From Paenibacillus albiflavus (lineage in GTDB: Bacteria; Bacillota; Bacilli; Paenibacillales; NBRC-103111), in the NCBI RefSeq assembly GCF_004344915.1, contig NZ_SKFG01000008.1, forward strand, positions 124,001-188,000: a DNA stretch of 64,000 nt, given 5' to 3'. Below the pieces are notes generated by a model, which ran no database searches, was not told the DNA's origin, and saw only the letters and a program-made list of their open reading frames with translations. Position numbers and translations under genes: made by a program. This document shows, in pieces, positions 8,038 through 16,996 of the stretch; the first letter of the stretch is position 1, and each line of letters begins with the position of its first letter.

Positions 8038-9090
8038 TTACATCATAATTTCTTGAATCTCATAGGTCCGATCACTCACAAAATTAACAAACCGATCTTC
8101 GATCTGGACTAATGGACGGAAGAAATCTGTATTGTTGTTCATAATAATTTTGCCGATTTCCCCATTATTTAGGCGCACTCTTTTACCAATAAAATTAGGA
8201 ATCATGCGTGAAATGAACGTATGTGCGATAGTCGCATCTATTTTGGAAAAGCTTAATTGATATAAGTATTGAAGGACCGTTAGCAAATCCCTCTTGATAT
8301 GACTAGGTCGATTCGAAATCATACCGCTATAAATATCAGCCACCATAACGATATGCGTATAAGCGTGAATATTCGAGTTTCTTAGCTGGCATGGGTAGCC
8401 GCTTCCATCGATTCGTTCATGATGCTGAAGCGCCACAAGTGATATGGGATAGCGATAAGCGGAGTTGCGTATGATTTCATAACCATAGGTTGTATGTTTA
8501 GCAAGCTCAGCCTGCTCTTCTTCTGTTAACTCACCTTGCTTAACGAGAATGGCTTGGTCGATGCGACACTTACCGACATCATGTAAATAACCTGCTACAC
8601 CAATCTGCAAAGCTTCCTCTTCTGCATAACCAACCCAGGTTGCGAGCTTATGCGCAAGGATCCCTGTCTGTATCGAATGCTGATAAGTATAGTCATCCTT
8701 ATGATTAAGCTCAAGCAAGAGATCAACGACATCTCTTTGTTCTCTCACATACTCTGCCATTGGAACAAAAGCTGCCTGCACGAGTTGCCCATTAACCTTG
8801 CTTGTTGATTCGGCCTCTTCAAATAATTCCTCTGTTCCTTTAATCGCTTGATCATAAAGGATTCTAAGTTCCTTAAACGATTCCTCTGTCAACATGTAAA
8901 AATCATGCTTTGGTGGCTCGAGTTCTTCTTTGGGTGCGATATCTACATATGTAATTTGATGCATTAATAGCTTCGATATATCCTCTGACCGAAGGCGTGT
9001 CCCACTTGAAAGCAAATGAAGACCATAATGATTAAATGTATCTACTAGCAATCGATCTCCAATATTTAGATCCATTACATGCACGCGCAT
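8038..9090 (-). CDS. HD-GYP domain protein, probable c-di-GMP phosphodiesterase
   Basis: The 350-residue protein has a helical N-terminal part and an HD-GYP domain. Catalytic metal residues are visible: HSIQTG near 138, the HD pair in YLHDVGK (170-171), and HHERIDGSGYP (223-233). These are the features of phosphodiesterases that cleave cyclic di-GMP. The C-terminal 60 residues form a small beta-rich extension (RVRLNNGEIGKIIM) common in Firmicute members. No membrane or receiver domain is present. It stands alone between terminators, so the sensory input is not evident. Confidence 0.88.
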   Translation of the reverse strand: MRVHVMDLNIGDRLLVDTFNHYGLHLLSSGTRLRSEDISKLLMHQITYVDIAPKEELEPPKHDFYMLTEESFKELRILYDQAIKGTEELFEEAESTSKVNGQLVQAAFVPMAEYVREQRDVVDLLLELNHKDDYTYQHSIQTGILAHKLATWVGYAEEEALQIGVAGYLHDVGKCRIDQAILVKQGELTEEEQAELAKHTTYGYEIIRNSAYRYPISLVALQHHERIDGSGYPCQLRNSNIHAYTHIVMVADIYSGMISNRPSHIKRDLLTVLQYLYQLSFSKIDATIAHTFISRMIPNFIGKRVRLNNGEIGKIIMNNNTDFFRPLVQIEDRFVNFVSDRTYEIQEIMM

Positions 9091-9250
9091 AAAATATAAC
9101 TCTCCCTTTCACCACCAATATCATAATCACATCATAACATAGCATAATTAGTTAAAATATGGGTATATAATCCCAAAGATACAGGCTTTTCTCACCTATG
9201 ATCAAATGAAATTAAGGATAAATGACCTATCAAATTCTGGATACGTTCTT

Positions 9251-10156
9251 TTATAACTGTAAAATCCCCGAAACTGGAACTACACCATATCGCTGTGCTA
9301 ATGCATGGAGCTGATGATCCGTGATCAACTGCTTGATCGGGAGATGAGCAATCTGCATATAAATGCCCGCTGCCTTCTCTACAGTCTCTATCAATCCAAA
9401 TGCATCATCGATCGAGCTGCCTGTTCCGAATATACCATGATGCGGCCAAATCACGATGCGGGTATCTTTCATTTTCTCTGCTGTTAAGCGACCAATCTCA
9501 TTCGTTCCCGGTACGATCCAAGGCAGCACACCTACGCCATCTGGAAAAATCACAATACATTCTGTGCACATCTGCCATAAAGTCCTTGTTAATTTACTTT
9601 CATCCAGCTCATGGACAATACTCATGGCAATTATGTTAGTCGCATGCGTATGAATGATCACCCGATGTTCGGGATCAACTTGTCTTCTGGCAACATGTGT
9701 CATCAAATGAGCAGCTAACTCACTCGTAGGTTCAGCCTCATTCGCCAATCCCCATAGAATGTCCACTCCGCTCCCCGCTTCGTTAATCCGAATGACTCCT
9801 AAGTTCGCTTCTGGCTCCGCAATCATATGACGAAAGTACTTGCCGGAACCTGTTACAATCAAATACTTGCCGGCAAGCTCTGGTACAGGGAATGATAGAG
9901 GCAGCGTACGCACAATTTCATGAATGTCGATATGTCTAGCAACCTCTTCTTCGTCCAGCAAGCAGCTAACATTACCAGCGTTGCGCTCATCCCAGCCATT
10001 TTGCCACATATAATAAGTAATTTCTGCTACTTCGCGGATAAAGGGTACTTGTGCAACGATATTTAAATCCTGATGATCAAATAAATGCATACTCATCCAC
10101 ATAACCTGCGCTTTCTTCAATGTATTCTTATCTTGCCTTATTTCATCTGACATCAA
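9251..10156 (-). CDS. rhaD: rhamnulose-1-phosphate aldolase (class II)
   Basis: The 301-residue protein carries RhaD features: MWQNGWDERNAGNVS near residue 50, a catalytic Glu in EPTSEL (about 146), zinc ligands in IIHTHATN (169, 171) and a third His in WPHHGIFGTG (239 or 240). The enzyme cleaves L-rhamnulose-1-phosphate to dihydroxyacetone phosphate and L-lactaldehyde. It is about 25 residues longer at the N terminus than E. coli RhaD. No good ribosome site precedes the first ATG, so an internal start such as the Met at residue 21 or 23 is possible. No rhamnose isomerase or kinase gene is next to it. Confidence 0.82.
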   Translation of the reverse strand: MMSDEIRQDKNTLKKAQVMWMSMHLFDHQDLNIVAQVPFIREVAEITYYMWQNGWDERNAGNVSCLLDEEEVARHIDIHEIVRTLPLSFPVPELAGKYLIVTGSGKYFRHMIAEPEANLGVIRINEAGSGVDILWGLANEAEPTSELAAHLMTHVARRQVDPEHRVIIHTHATNIIAMSIVHELDESKLTRTLWQMCTECIVIFPDGVGVLPWIVPGTNEIGRLTAEKMKDTRIVIWPHHGIFGTGSSIDDAFGLIETVEKAAGIYMQIAHLPIKQLITDHQLHALAQRYGVVPVSGILQL

Positions 10157-10265
10157 TCGAACTGGACACTCATACTAACAAGATATCGACAAGCCAGAAG
10201 TTATAGACAGTTAATTTTAAATATTCTATTATTTATTTATATGCTCATTAACGGAGGTAGATAAG

Positions 10266-11075
10266 ATGATGGTTACAGATCAGATGATTCCATCTTTTGA
10301 TGGTACACGCTTGTATTGTAAGAAGAACATTCCCGCTTCGCCTAAAGCAGTCGTTGTTGTTGTCCATGGTCTATGCGAGCATCTCAGAAGATACGACTAT
10401 TTGACGGATAAATTAACGAACAAAGATTTTAGCGTCTATCGATTTGATCATCGCGGTCATGCCAATTCCGAGGGCAAGCGAGTTTATTACAATGATTACA
10501 CTGAAATACTAGAGGATGTTCATGAGGTCGTAAATCTCGCCTCGCTAGAGAATCCGAACCTACCGATTTTCTTGATCGGTCATAGTATGGGCGGTTATGC
10601 CGTTACGTTGTTTGGAACCAAATGTCCTGGAAAAGTGCAAGGGTTCGTGCTATCCGGCGCATTGACACGGTACCATACGCCATGTGCTGGCCCGCTTCCA
10701 ATTCAGCTTCCTTCAGATACTTATCTTCCGAATAGCTTAGGCGGCGGCGTCTGCAGTGATCCTGCTGTTGTCGAAGCTTATAATAATGATCCATTAGTGG
10801 AGAAGCAGATCTCCGTCGGACTCCTCAATAGCCTCTACCATGGTGTGGAATGGCTCAAAGCGAATCCATCTCAGTTCACAGACCCCGTTCTCATGCTGCA
10901 TGGCTGCAATGATGGTCTCGTCAGCGAGAAGGACTCCCGCGATCTGTTCGGTGAAATAGGATCGACCGACAAATCGATTAAAATCTACGCTAACCTGTTT
11001 CATGAGATTTTTAATGAACCATGTCGTGATGAAGTGATAGATGAAGCAATTGAGTGGATTGAGGCGCGGATTTAA
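10266..11075 (+). CDS. alpha/beta hydrolase, monoacylglycerol lipase-like
   Basis: The 269-residue protein has an alpha/beta hydrolase fold with HGLCEHLRRYD (34-44), the nucleophile elbow GHSMGG (Ser107), the acid in LHGCNDGLVS (Asp216) and His246 in NLFHEIFNEP. HG-x-x-E-H and the Asp/His arrangement match the serine aminopeptidase S33/monoacylglycerol lipase group, which releases fatty acids from lipid esters. There is no signal peptide. It starts behind AACGGAGG, is monocistronic and is followed by a terminator. Confidence 0.85.
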   Translation: MMVTDQMIPSFDGTRLYCKKNIPASPKAVVVVVHGLCEHLRRYDYLTDKLTNKDFSVYRFDHRGHANSEGKRVYYNDYTEILEDVHEVVNLASLENPNLPIFLIGHSMGGYAVTLFGTKCPGKVQGFVLSGALTRYHTPCAGPLPIQLPSDTYLPNSLGGGVCSDPAVVEAYNNDPLVEKQISVGLLNSLYHGVEWLKANPSQFTDPVLMLHGCNDGLVSEKDSRDLFGEIGSTDKSIKIYANLFHEIFNEPCRDEVIDEAIEWIEARI

Positions 11076-11100
11076 TAGGAATGTCTACTATAAATAAACT

Positions 11101-11132
11101 TAGGAGCCCTACCTCACCGTAGAGCTCCCTTT
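11101..11132 (+). terminator. rho-independent terminator
   Basis: GGAGCCCTAC (from 11103) pairs with GTAGAGCTCC, followed by CTTTATT, 25 bases after the hydrolase gene stop. Confidence 0.7.
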
Positions 11133-11164
11133 ATTCATTCGATCCTGTGGGTAAATTTAATTCT

Positions 11165-11278
11165 TCATTTTTTCTCTCGGATAATAGATTCAATATCGCA
11201 AATTTTTTTATATATGTTCCAAGTAATTATTATAAGACTTATAAAGCCTAAAACTATAGTGATCCATATTAATGCCAT
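11165..11278 (-). CDS. 37-residue single-pass membrane miniprotein
   Basis: An ATG at 11278 lies 7 bases after GGAGG (11286-11290) and opens a 37-codon frame ending in TGA. The product starts MALIWITIVLGFISLIIIT, one strongly hydrophobic helix, followed by a short charged tail (WNIYKKICDIESIIREKK). A -10 TATAAT lies at 11322-11327 on the same strand, though its -35 is weak. It is too short for most gene finders. It lies between the lipase terminator and the 3' end of the methyltransferase gene. The ribosome site and protein-like sequence support it; the function is unknown. Confidence 0.55.
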   Translation of the reverse strand: MALIWITIVLGFISLIIITWNIYKKICDIESIIREKK

Positions 11279-11421
11279 TTCATTACCTCCGGATGAATGT
11301 TATAAGAAGCAAATTAAAAACATTATATCTGATTATTCAGTAAATAAATACATTTTTCTAAAATCATCCCTCTACGAAAAATCTCTCATCTTCCATATGC
11401 TCGAAGTCCCCGACTTCCATC

Positions 11422-12090
11422 TCATTTTTTACATATAAACGCTACATAGTTATTGCTGGTTTTTACATTGACATCAGTGAACCCAGTCGCGCCCAGAAGC
11501 GAAACAAAATCGTTTGGATTTTTATATTCTGGAAGATGATATTCAATTTTATCTATTTCACTTGTGATTAAGAGCGTTCCATTATGCTTTAATACCCGAT
11601 AGCACTCCGAAAGCCCCTTCTCTAATTCCTCCCAGTATATATGTGTTTGAGTAGCAACAACGAGGTCAAACAATTCATCTTCAAATTGCATATAAGCGAC
11701 GTCATTTATTGTTAATATGACTTCCCCTGAATCCACATACTTACGGTTCAAATCAGTTGCAGTCTTGACAGCTTCTTCAGATACATCAATTCCATAAACA
11801 ATACTTTCGTTGTTATGCTCTTTTATATATTTAATGTTGGCGCCGCCGCCAAAACCAACGTCGAGAATGGTATGCTGTTCGTCTAAATCAACCGATGCCA
11901 AAGTCCATTCGCTTAAATCGCGGAAATAATTTGACCATATTTTTGTGACAACACTACCAACAAATCCCGTTGGATTAGCCCCTTGTGAAGATAAGTAATT
12001 CATAAAAGGTTGATACAGCACTCCGCAACACACTCCAATTATTATTATTCCCGCCAGTACCCCTGCTAGTTTTCTATTTATTGTCCTCAT
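11422..12090 (-). CDS. membrane-anchored class I SAM-dependent methyltransferase
   Basis: The product has 222 residues. Residues 8-26 form a hydrophobic membrane anchor. A class I methyltransferase domain follows, with motif I ILDVGFGGGANIKYI (75-89), the acidic motif VYGIDVSEEAV and DLVVATQTHIYWEELEKGLS after it. The substrate may be a membrane lipid or quinone, but this is not shown by the sequence. It is divergent from a TetR gene, with a dyad operator next to its own promoter, so it is probably repressed by that TetR protein. Confidence 0.78.
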   Translation of the reverse strand: MRTINRKLAGVLAGIIIIGVCCGVLYQPFMNYLSSQGANPTGFVGSVVTKIWSNYFRDLSEWTLASVDLDEQHTILDVGFGGGANIKYIKEHNNESIVYGIDVSEEAVKTATDLNRKYVDSGEVILTINDVAYMQFEDELFDLVVATQTHIYWEELEKGLSECYRVLKHNGTLLITSEIDKIEYHLPEYKNPNDFVSLLGATGFTDVNVKTSNNYVAFICKK

Positions 12091-12110
12091 TGCTCCTCCG
12101 TAATTGTCTA

Positions 12111-12142
12111 AGTTTGAAATTTAGTAGATAATATTTCAAACT
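12111..12142. promoter_or_regulatory. perfect 10-bp inverted repeat, candidate TetR operator
   Basis: AGTTTGAAAT (12111-12120) and ATTTCAAACT (12133-12142) are perfect arms 12 bases apart. The repeat covers the expected transcription start of the methyltransferase gene. Another half site, ATTTCAAA, lies near 12198 before the tetR start. Position and symmetry suit autoregulation and repression by the TetR protein encoded at 12250. Confidence 0.6.
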
Positions 12143-12143
12143 T

Positions 12144-12172
12144 ATTCTACCCACCCGCCTTACCCTTGTCAA
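12144..12172 (-). promoter_or_regulatory. sigma-A promoter of the methyltransferase gene
   Basis: On the minus strand TTGACA (12172-12167) and TAGAAT (12149-12144) have a 17-base spacer. Transcription would begin about 12137, inside the inverted repeat. Confidence 0.6.
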
Positions 12173-12249
12173 CAACTTTGTAATATTGTCTATTTGATTT
12201 CAAAGTTTATTTATACTGTGGTATACTTGCATTTATAAGAGGTGAGAAC

Positions 12250-12831
12250 ATGAACAAATATGAAATGACCACCGAAAAAAAGAAAAAAGCGATTATCCAT
12301 GCAGCCATGACCCTTTTCAAAGAAAATGGCTTTACAAGCGTCAGCATTAAAGAAATTGCAGCGCTTGCCGATGTATCGCAAGTATCCATTTACAACTATT
12401 TCGGAAGTAAAGAAGCTCTCATCGGGGAGTGCGCCGATATTATCATGAGCGATACTTTGCAAAAGGCAGCAGAAATTTTGACGAAAGACATTAGCTTTGT
12501 TGAAAAACTCGAATCGGCTCTTTTGCTTTGCACAGAAAATATCAACCTATCGATTTCCGAATATTTTTCCCAAAAGGCACTTAGCGACCCTGTACTCATT
12601 GATCTACTTACTAAAAACATAAACGAGAGCAAAAGAACAATTTATCGTGAATATATCGAAGCAGGCAAGCGGGAGAACGTGATCGACGGTACAATACCAA
12701 CCGAAACATTGTTAGCCTTTATCGATGCGCTTAATATGTTGGGGAATAAATTAGAATTTAATGATGATCTATCTACAACGATTAAGCATATTCATCATCT
12801 GTATCTATATGGAATTATCGGAAAAGCATAG
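12250..12831 (+). CDS. TetR/AcrR family transcriptional regulator
   Basis: The 193-residue regulator has a TetR N-terminal helix-turn-helix (about 10-55: FTSVSIKEIAALADVSQVSIYNYFGSKEAL read in two parts) and a ligand-binding helical C-terminal domain. It starts at an ATG behind GAGGTGAG. It is divergent from the membrane-anchored methyltransferase with about 160 bases between, and is followed by a terminator. The shared control region suggests that it represses the methyltransferase and itself. Confidence 0.88.
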   Translation: MNKYEMTTEKKKKAIIHAAMTLFKENGFTSVSIKEIAALADVSQVSIYNYFGSKEALIGECADIIMSDTLQKAAEILTKDISFVEKLESALLLCTENINLSISEYFSQKALSDPVLIDLLTKNINESKRTIYREYIEAGKRENVIDGTIPTETLLAFIDALNMLGNKLEFNDDLSTTIKHIHHLYLYGIIGKA

Positions 12832-12846
12832 CCTTTAAAATACAAA

Positions 12847-12892
12847 TGACCCGAAAGGTGGGCACTTTTTTCAAAGGGCTACCTATCGGGTC
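12847..12892. terminator. bidirectional terminator-like hairpin
   Basis: TGACCCGA pairs with TCGGGTCA, with an inner AGGT/ACCT pair. It lies between the convergent TetR and SLH-protein genes. Confidence 0.6.
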
Positions 12893-12953
12893 ACAGTTCA
12901 CGTTCGTTATTGTAAGCTATTTAAAAATTATTGTAGAAAACGGATAATTTAAA

Positions 12954-14624
12954 TTAGTCCTTTCTTACTTGAGATGTAAAAATAGTGTATCGCTCTCCAT
13001 AAATCGCTTGATCTCCATAGATAGTTGGTTGGTCAAATTTGATCTCTATTTGATTCCCTGGCTCCGCCAAACGAAGTTGATCTTTGAGGATTAGATAACC
13101 GGCTAGATATTCATGTTCATTACCAATGTATTTATTGACACCAGGTAAGGTAAAACCTTGAGTATACCCACTACCCCTGCCAAATTTAGTTTTGAATTCA
13201 TAAGAATATCTAATAAATTGATTGATTGAAAATAAATATGAAACTTTAGGATCCAGTTTTGAGGCAGGATCATTTTGACTTATCACTATTCTATTCCCAA
13301 AAAATTCTCCAAACTCATAATCTTTATTAAATTTATACTTATTGACCATAATAAGGGCATAAGCATTCGCTTTAATGAAAGGCGTTAATTCTAATTTACC
13401 TGATTCATTTTTCAGAACGGTTATTAATTTGTCCGTATATAGATTTCGATGCAAATCATTCGGATCGTCCAAATCAACTAATATAAACTTCTCCGTTTCG
13501 TTTATTAAATTTCCATCGTCAGCCTCGTATTTAAATATTTGTGCAAGTTGCTGTTCTGTATATTCGCTTTCTAGATTCCCAAAATATTTAGGTAACATTG
13601 ACATCAGGTTTGTATTATGCCAATTTATCTCTGCCACAGAAGCAGCATATTTATCATACTCCAAATGTTCTCCTCTATTAAAAGCAAGTACTCGTTCTAT
13701 AGAGACAATTGCCTGTGCACGTGTAGATAAGGCTTCAAGTGATAATTCTCCACGATTGGTTCCGCTAATAAGTCCACGTCTTATAGTTTCAAATATCATT
13801 TGATTTTTACTCATTTTATTAAATGTCTTATCTAATTTATCTGGAATATCATTAAGCATTCTTTCAAGGACACTAAGAAAAGTCTTATATCGATCAAAAG
13901 ATTTATAGATGAGTTGTTCATTTTTATTATTGCAAGTAAGGTCATTTATTATCGGAGAACAATATTGTCTACCTTCTTTTTCGTTTTGCTTGATAAACTC
14001 TTGTTGTTTGTTAATATCCCACTTGGTAATCTTTGTATATATCTCTTTCGGATTATCGTAATCATCTAGATTGACATGAAATCCTTCTAAAGAAAGTATC
14101 AATTTTTTATCATCTTCAAGCTCCACATAATATTTCTTCCTTCGATCGATTACATCTCTTTTCATATTCTCATATGTTTGAGAATAGGCAACTTTATGAG
14201 TTGCTCTTTCCAAAGTTAGTATCATTTCTTCCCTTGTTAATGGCTTTGTTAGGTCCTGCTCGTAATCATCATTTTTATAAATATCAGCTTTTTTGGCAGT
14301 TTCAATTATCGAAACAAACCGTGATTCTCCTTTTACTTGCTCACGATTTGGTAATTTTAAAGCTCGTACTACCATATCTAAAAATTCTTCTTTTGTTACG
14401 TATGTATCTGGATTAAGCTTGCCATCCTCATCTAAATTTACATAACCAGCTATTAGTGCTATTCTAATTGACGGTTCAGCCCAATGACCTGAAATATCGT
14501 CTAAACCTTGAGTTGGATTGTTGTTTAACTTGTCATTCTTCCCTTCATCAATAGAAGCGTATGAAGATAGTGGCAGTGTGATAAATAGGCATAAGATAAA
14601 TAGTACCATTACATATTTTTTCAT
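12954..14624 (-). CDS. secreted SLH (S-layer homology) domain protein
   Basis: The 556-residue product has a signal peptide (MKKYVMVLFILCLFITLPLSSYAS). SLH-type segments follow at about 42-90 (DISGHWAEPSIRIALIAGYV), 105-150 (ITREEM-type TREEMILTLERAT) and 265-315 (RAQAIVSIERVLAF). SLH domains bind pyruvylated secondary cell-wall polymers, so it should be surface-attached. The middle and C-terminal parts match nothing I recognise. The gene is visibly richer in A and T than its neighbours and uses AT-ending codons, which could mean later acquisition. A frameshifted lipoprotein remnant lies just upstream on the same strand. Confidence 0.75.
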   Translation of the reverse strand: MKKYVMVLFILCLFITLPLSSYASIDEGKNDKLNNNPTQGLDDISGHWAEPSIRIALIAGYVNLDEDGKLNPDTYVTKEEFLDMVVRALKLPNREQVKGESRFVSIIETAKKADIYKNDDYEQDLTKPLTREEMILTLERATHKVAYSQTYENMKRDVIDRRKKYYVELEDDKKLILSLEGFHVNLDDYDNPKEIYTKITKWDINKQQEFIKQNEKEGRQYCSPIINDLTCNNKNEQLIYKSFDRYKTFLSVLERMLNDIPDKLDKTFNKMSKNQMIFETIRRGLISGTNRGELSLEALSTRAQAIVSIERVLAFNRGEHLEYDKYAASVAEINWHNTNLMSMLPKYFGNLESEYTEQQLAQIFKYEADDGNLINETEKFILVDLDDPNDLHRNLYTDKLITVLKNESGKLELTPFIKANAYALIMVNKYKFNKDYEFGEFFGNRIVISQNDPASKLDPKVSYLFSINQFIRYSYEFKTKFGRGSGYTQGFTLPGVNKYIGNEHEYLAGYLILKDQLRLAEPGNQIEIKFDQPTIYGDQAIYGERYTIFTSQVRKD

Positions 14625-14649
14625 TTTTTACCCCTTTGTGCTATTAGCA

Positions 14650-14875
14650 TTATTCCCTTGCAGAGCAAACAAAGTAAAATATTGGATCAAAAGTTTTATC
14701 TGTTGTCTTGTAAACTTTCCCATCCCAAACAACAAAATCATAACCCAAGATTTACTTGAAGTACTCCTTTATTTACATTGCTATTCGTGTTACAACCAAT
14801 TAAAAGGAGATATAGACAGATAAATGTTAGCACTAATATACTATCACGTCCAAATAAATTAAGATATTTGAACAC
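14650..14875 (-). pseudogene. small lipoprotein gene with frameshift
   Basis: From a GTG at 14875 the minus strand encodes a lipoprotein signal (LVLTFICLYLLLIGC) and then NTNSNVNKGVLQVNLGL followed by TGA. A shift by one base at the GGG (14744-14746) continues as GYDFVVWDGKVYKTTDK and on to a TAA at 14650. YDFVVWDGKVY is typical of small Bacillales lipoproteins of unknown function, so one extra G seems to have broken the gene. The start is uncertain because no ribosome site is visible. A sequencing error cannot be excluded. Confidence 0.6.
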
Positions 14876-15071
14876 TCAATTAATTATAGCATACCCTATT
14901 TTTGACTTGTGTGTCACTCTGTTGAAATATCCACTTGTAGCGCATCTGTTAATGCTTTATCGCAAAAAGCCCCTACTCTGCGAGACATAGGAGATAGCTT
15001 TATTAATTGTGCAGCGATATAAAATATGTTATCAATAAATGGTAATGTGACTTTATGTTGAGGTGATCCGG

Positions 15072-15620
15072 ATGACGAAAGTTTTATTGATGGGTGATTC
15101 AATTCGTTTAGGTTATGAACCATGGGTAAGAGAGTGTTTGAATGACGTTGCTGAGGTGGTGGCGCCTGAGGAGAACGGAAGATTCGCCAAATATACGCTA
15201 TGGGCGGTTAATTTGTGGTTGAAAGACCTTGGTACGCCTGATATTGTCCATTGGAATAATGGACTTTGGGATCTACATCATGAGCCACCAATGGTCGAAG
15301 CATTAACTTCGTTAGAAGAATATATTGCAACGATGGAACGCATTATCCATGAACTACAGCGTACAGGTGCTAGAATAATATTTGCCACAACGACGCCGAT
15401 CGATCCAGCTGCTACAGGCCGAAACAATGCTGAAATTGATCAATATAACCGAGCGGTAATTCAATTGATGCAAAAGTACAGTATTGAAGTCAATGATTTA
15501 AATGCACTTGTGAAAACGAATATGGAGCAGTATATTTGCGAGGATTTGTATCATTTAACGGATGAAGGATATAAGGCGTGCGGTGATCAGGTGACGGCGC
15601 ACATTCGCAAGTATCTGTAG
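15072..15620 (+). CDS. SGNH/GDSL-type hydrolase
   Basis: The product is 182 residues when begun at the ATG at 15072, which follows GAGGTGAT; a GTG at 15063 is inside that ribosome site. SGNH blocks are present: block I LLMGDSIRLGYE (Ser10), an Asn-Gly in HWNNGLWDLH (about 61-70) and the Asp-x-x-His pair in EDLYHLTDEGY near the C terminus. The family hydrolyses esters, often acetyl groups on sugars or lipids. There is no signal peptide, so it should act in the cytoplasm. It is monocistronic. Confidence 0.82.
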   Translation: MTKVLLMGDSIRLGYEPWVRECLNDVAEVVAPEENGRFAKYTLWAVNLWLKDLGTPDIVHWNNGLWDLHHEPPMVEALTSLEEYIATMERIIHELQRTGARIIFATTTPIDPAATGRNNAEIDQYNRAVIQLMQKYSIEVNDLNALVKTNMEQYICEDLYHLTDEGYKACGDQVTAHIRKYL

Positions 15621-15660
15621 AGCTAACATGATATGATAAATCAATAGTATGTACATATTA

Positions 15661-15704
15661 AAAAGCCTTGATGTGCAAACTTCGCACACCAAGGCTTTAT
15701 TTCA
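15661..15704. terminator. bidirectional rho-independent terminator
   Basis: AAAGCCTTGATGTGC pairs with GCACACCAAGGCTTT (one mismatch) around AAACTTC, with T or A runs on both flanks. It separates the convergent SGNH hydrolase gene and the six-gene ABC operon. Confidence 0.85.
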
Positions 15705-15712
15705 TTTATAAA

Positions 15713-16996
15713 CTACATCGACTTCATAGCCTTTCTTAACTCCTTAATCGATGGACGCTTTCCATACATCAACACGCCTGTGCGGTAGATCTTAGCAGAT
15801 AACCAGCCCATGAGGACAATGGAGATGGCGAGAATGCCGATGGAGGTCGCGATTTCCCACCAGGCTGGATTGCTGATGCCGATTCGTAGGAACATAATTA
15901 GTGGGCTGAAGAACGGGACGTAGGACATCGCTACGACAAATGGTGCTTCAGGGGACCGCAAACCGAATATAGCGATAAAGAAGCCTGCCATCACAAGGAA
16001 CATAATCGGCATAATCGCTTGCGCGACTTCTTCAATACGGCTAACGAGGGAACCAACTCCAGCCGCAATCATCGCATAGATGAAGAATCCGCCTAAGTAG
16101 AAGATCACGAAGTAAACGATCAAATCCGATGGAATAGTAGAGAAATCAATATTCATGTCTTTGATTATAGTTTGATTATGTGGCAGCAGCATGTTGCCAA
16201 TCGCTACAAGGATCAGGATCACAATTTGCACGATTCCCATCAAGCAGACCCCGAATATTTTGCCGAACATTTGCTGCGTAGGATTTGAACTTGTAATGAG
16301 AAGCTCCATCACACGAGAGCTTTTCTCCTGCGTAATCATCGTTGCAATCGTGTTGCCATAGGAGATAACGCTCATATAGATCAAGAAGAGCATCGCATAA
16401 ACTAAACCGAATGCAACCATCATTTCAGCTTCGGAACGTCCTGCACCTGCTTCTGTTGTAGTCGCTTTGACTTGCACGGACTCCACACTTACAGGAGTTT
16501 GAATCATGGCAAGCTGCTCTGGTGAAATGTCCTTAAGCACACTATTGGTCTTTAATCCTTGTAAAGCAATGCTTAACTCTGTGCGAATCCCCGTTTCTAA
16601 TGTGCTAGCTTCAGACTTATAGATGACTTTAGGGAACCCACCAACAAGCTCACTACTAACTTCCATATAGCCGACAATTTCTTTTTGTTTAATCTGTTCT
16701 TTACCGTAGGCATCATTCGCTGCTGCACTGCCTGCATCAGGCAACATCACAATTGAGATCTTAGGCGTTTTCTGCGCTTCATAATATTGCTGCAGCTTTG
16801 TCCCTAGGTCTGACTGAGCCTGGAAAATCCCAACCTTCTCTACTTTCACATCACTGCTAGAAAAAGCATTAATAATAGCAGGTAAATTAATTACAATCGA
16901 AACAATGATAGCAAGCACGACCGTCATTACCTTAAATGACTTCATATTAAAATTACTCATAAACGTATATCGAATCACGGATAACATTTTATTCAT
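15713..16996 (-). CDS. ABC transporter permease, NatB/YhaP-like
   Basis: The product has 427 residues. One N-terminal helix (about 20-45) is followed by a long extracytoplasmic loop and a C-terminal block of five or six helices, the NatB/YhaP export-permease layout. The start is taken as ATG 16996, five bases after AGGTGG; a GTG at 17005 is also in frame. It overlaps the end of the ATPase gene, showing translational coupling. It is the last gene of the operon. The family exports sodium or small amphipathic compounds; which applies here is not clear. Confidence 0.82.
   Translation of the reverse strand: MNKMLSVIRYTFMSNFNMKSFKVMTVVLAIIVSIVINLPAIINAFSSSDVKVEKVGIFQAQSDLGTKLQQYYEAQKTPKISIVMLPDAGSAAANDAYGKEQIKQKEIVGYMEVSSELVGGFPKVIYKSEASTLETGIRTELSIALQGLKTNSVLKDISPEQLAMIQTPVSVESVQVKATTTEAGAGRSEAEMMVAFGLVYAMLFLIYMSVISYGNTIATMITQEKSSRVMELLITSSNPTQQMFGKIFGVCLMGIVQIVILILVAIGNMLLPHNQTIIKDMNIDFSTIPSDLIVYFVIFYLGGFFIYAMIAAGVGSLVSRIEEVAQAIMPIMFLVMAGFFIAIFGLRSPEAPFVVAMSYVPFFSPLIMFLRIGISNPAWWEIATSIGILAISIVLMGWLSAKIYRTGVLMYGKRPSIKELRKAMKSM

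Noticed and set aside
11214-11438. 74-codon plus-strand frame between the lipase and methyltransferase genes
   Set aside because: No ribosome site, AT-rich chance frame and overlap with a better-supported miniprotein on the other strand.
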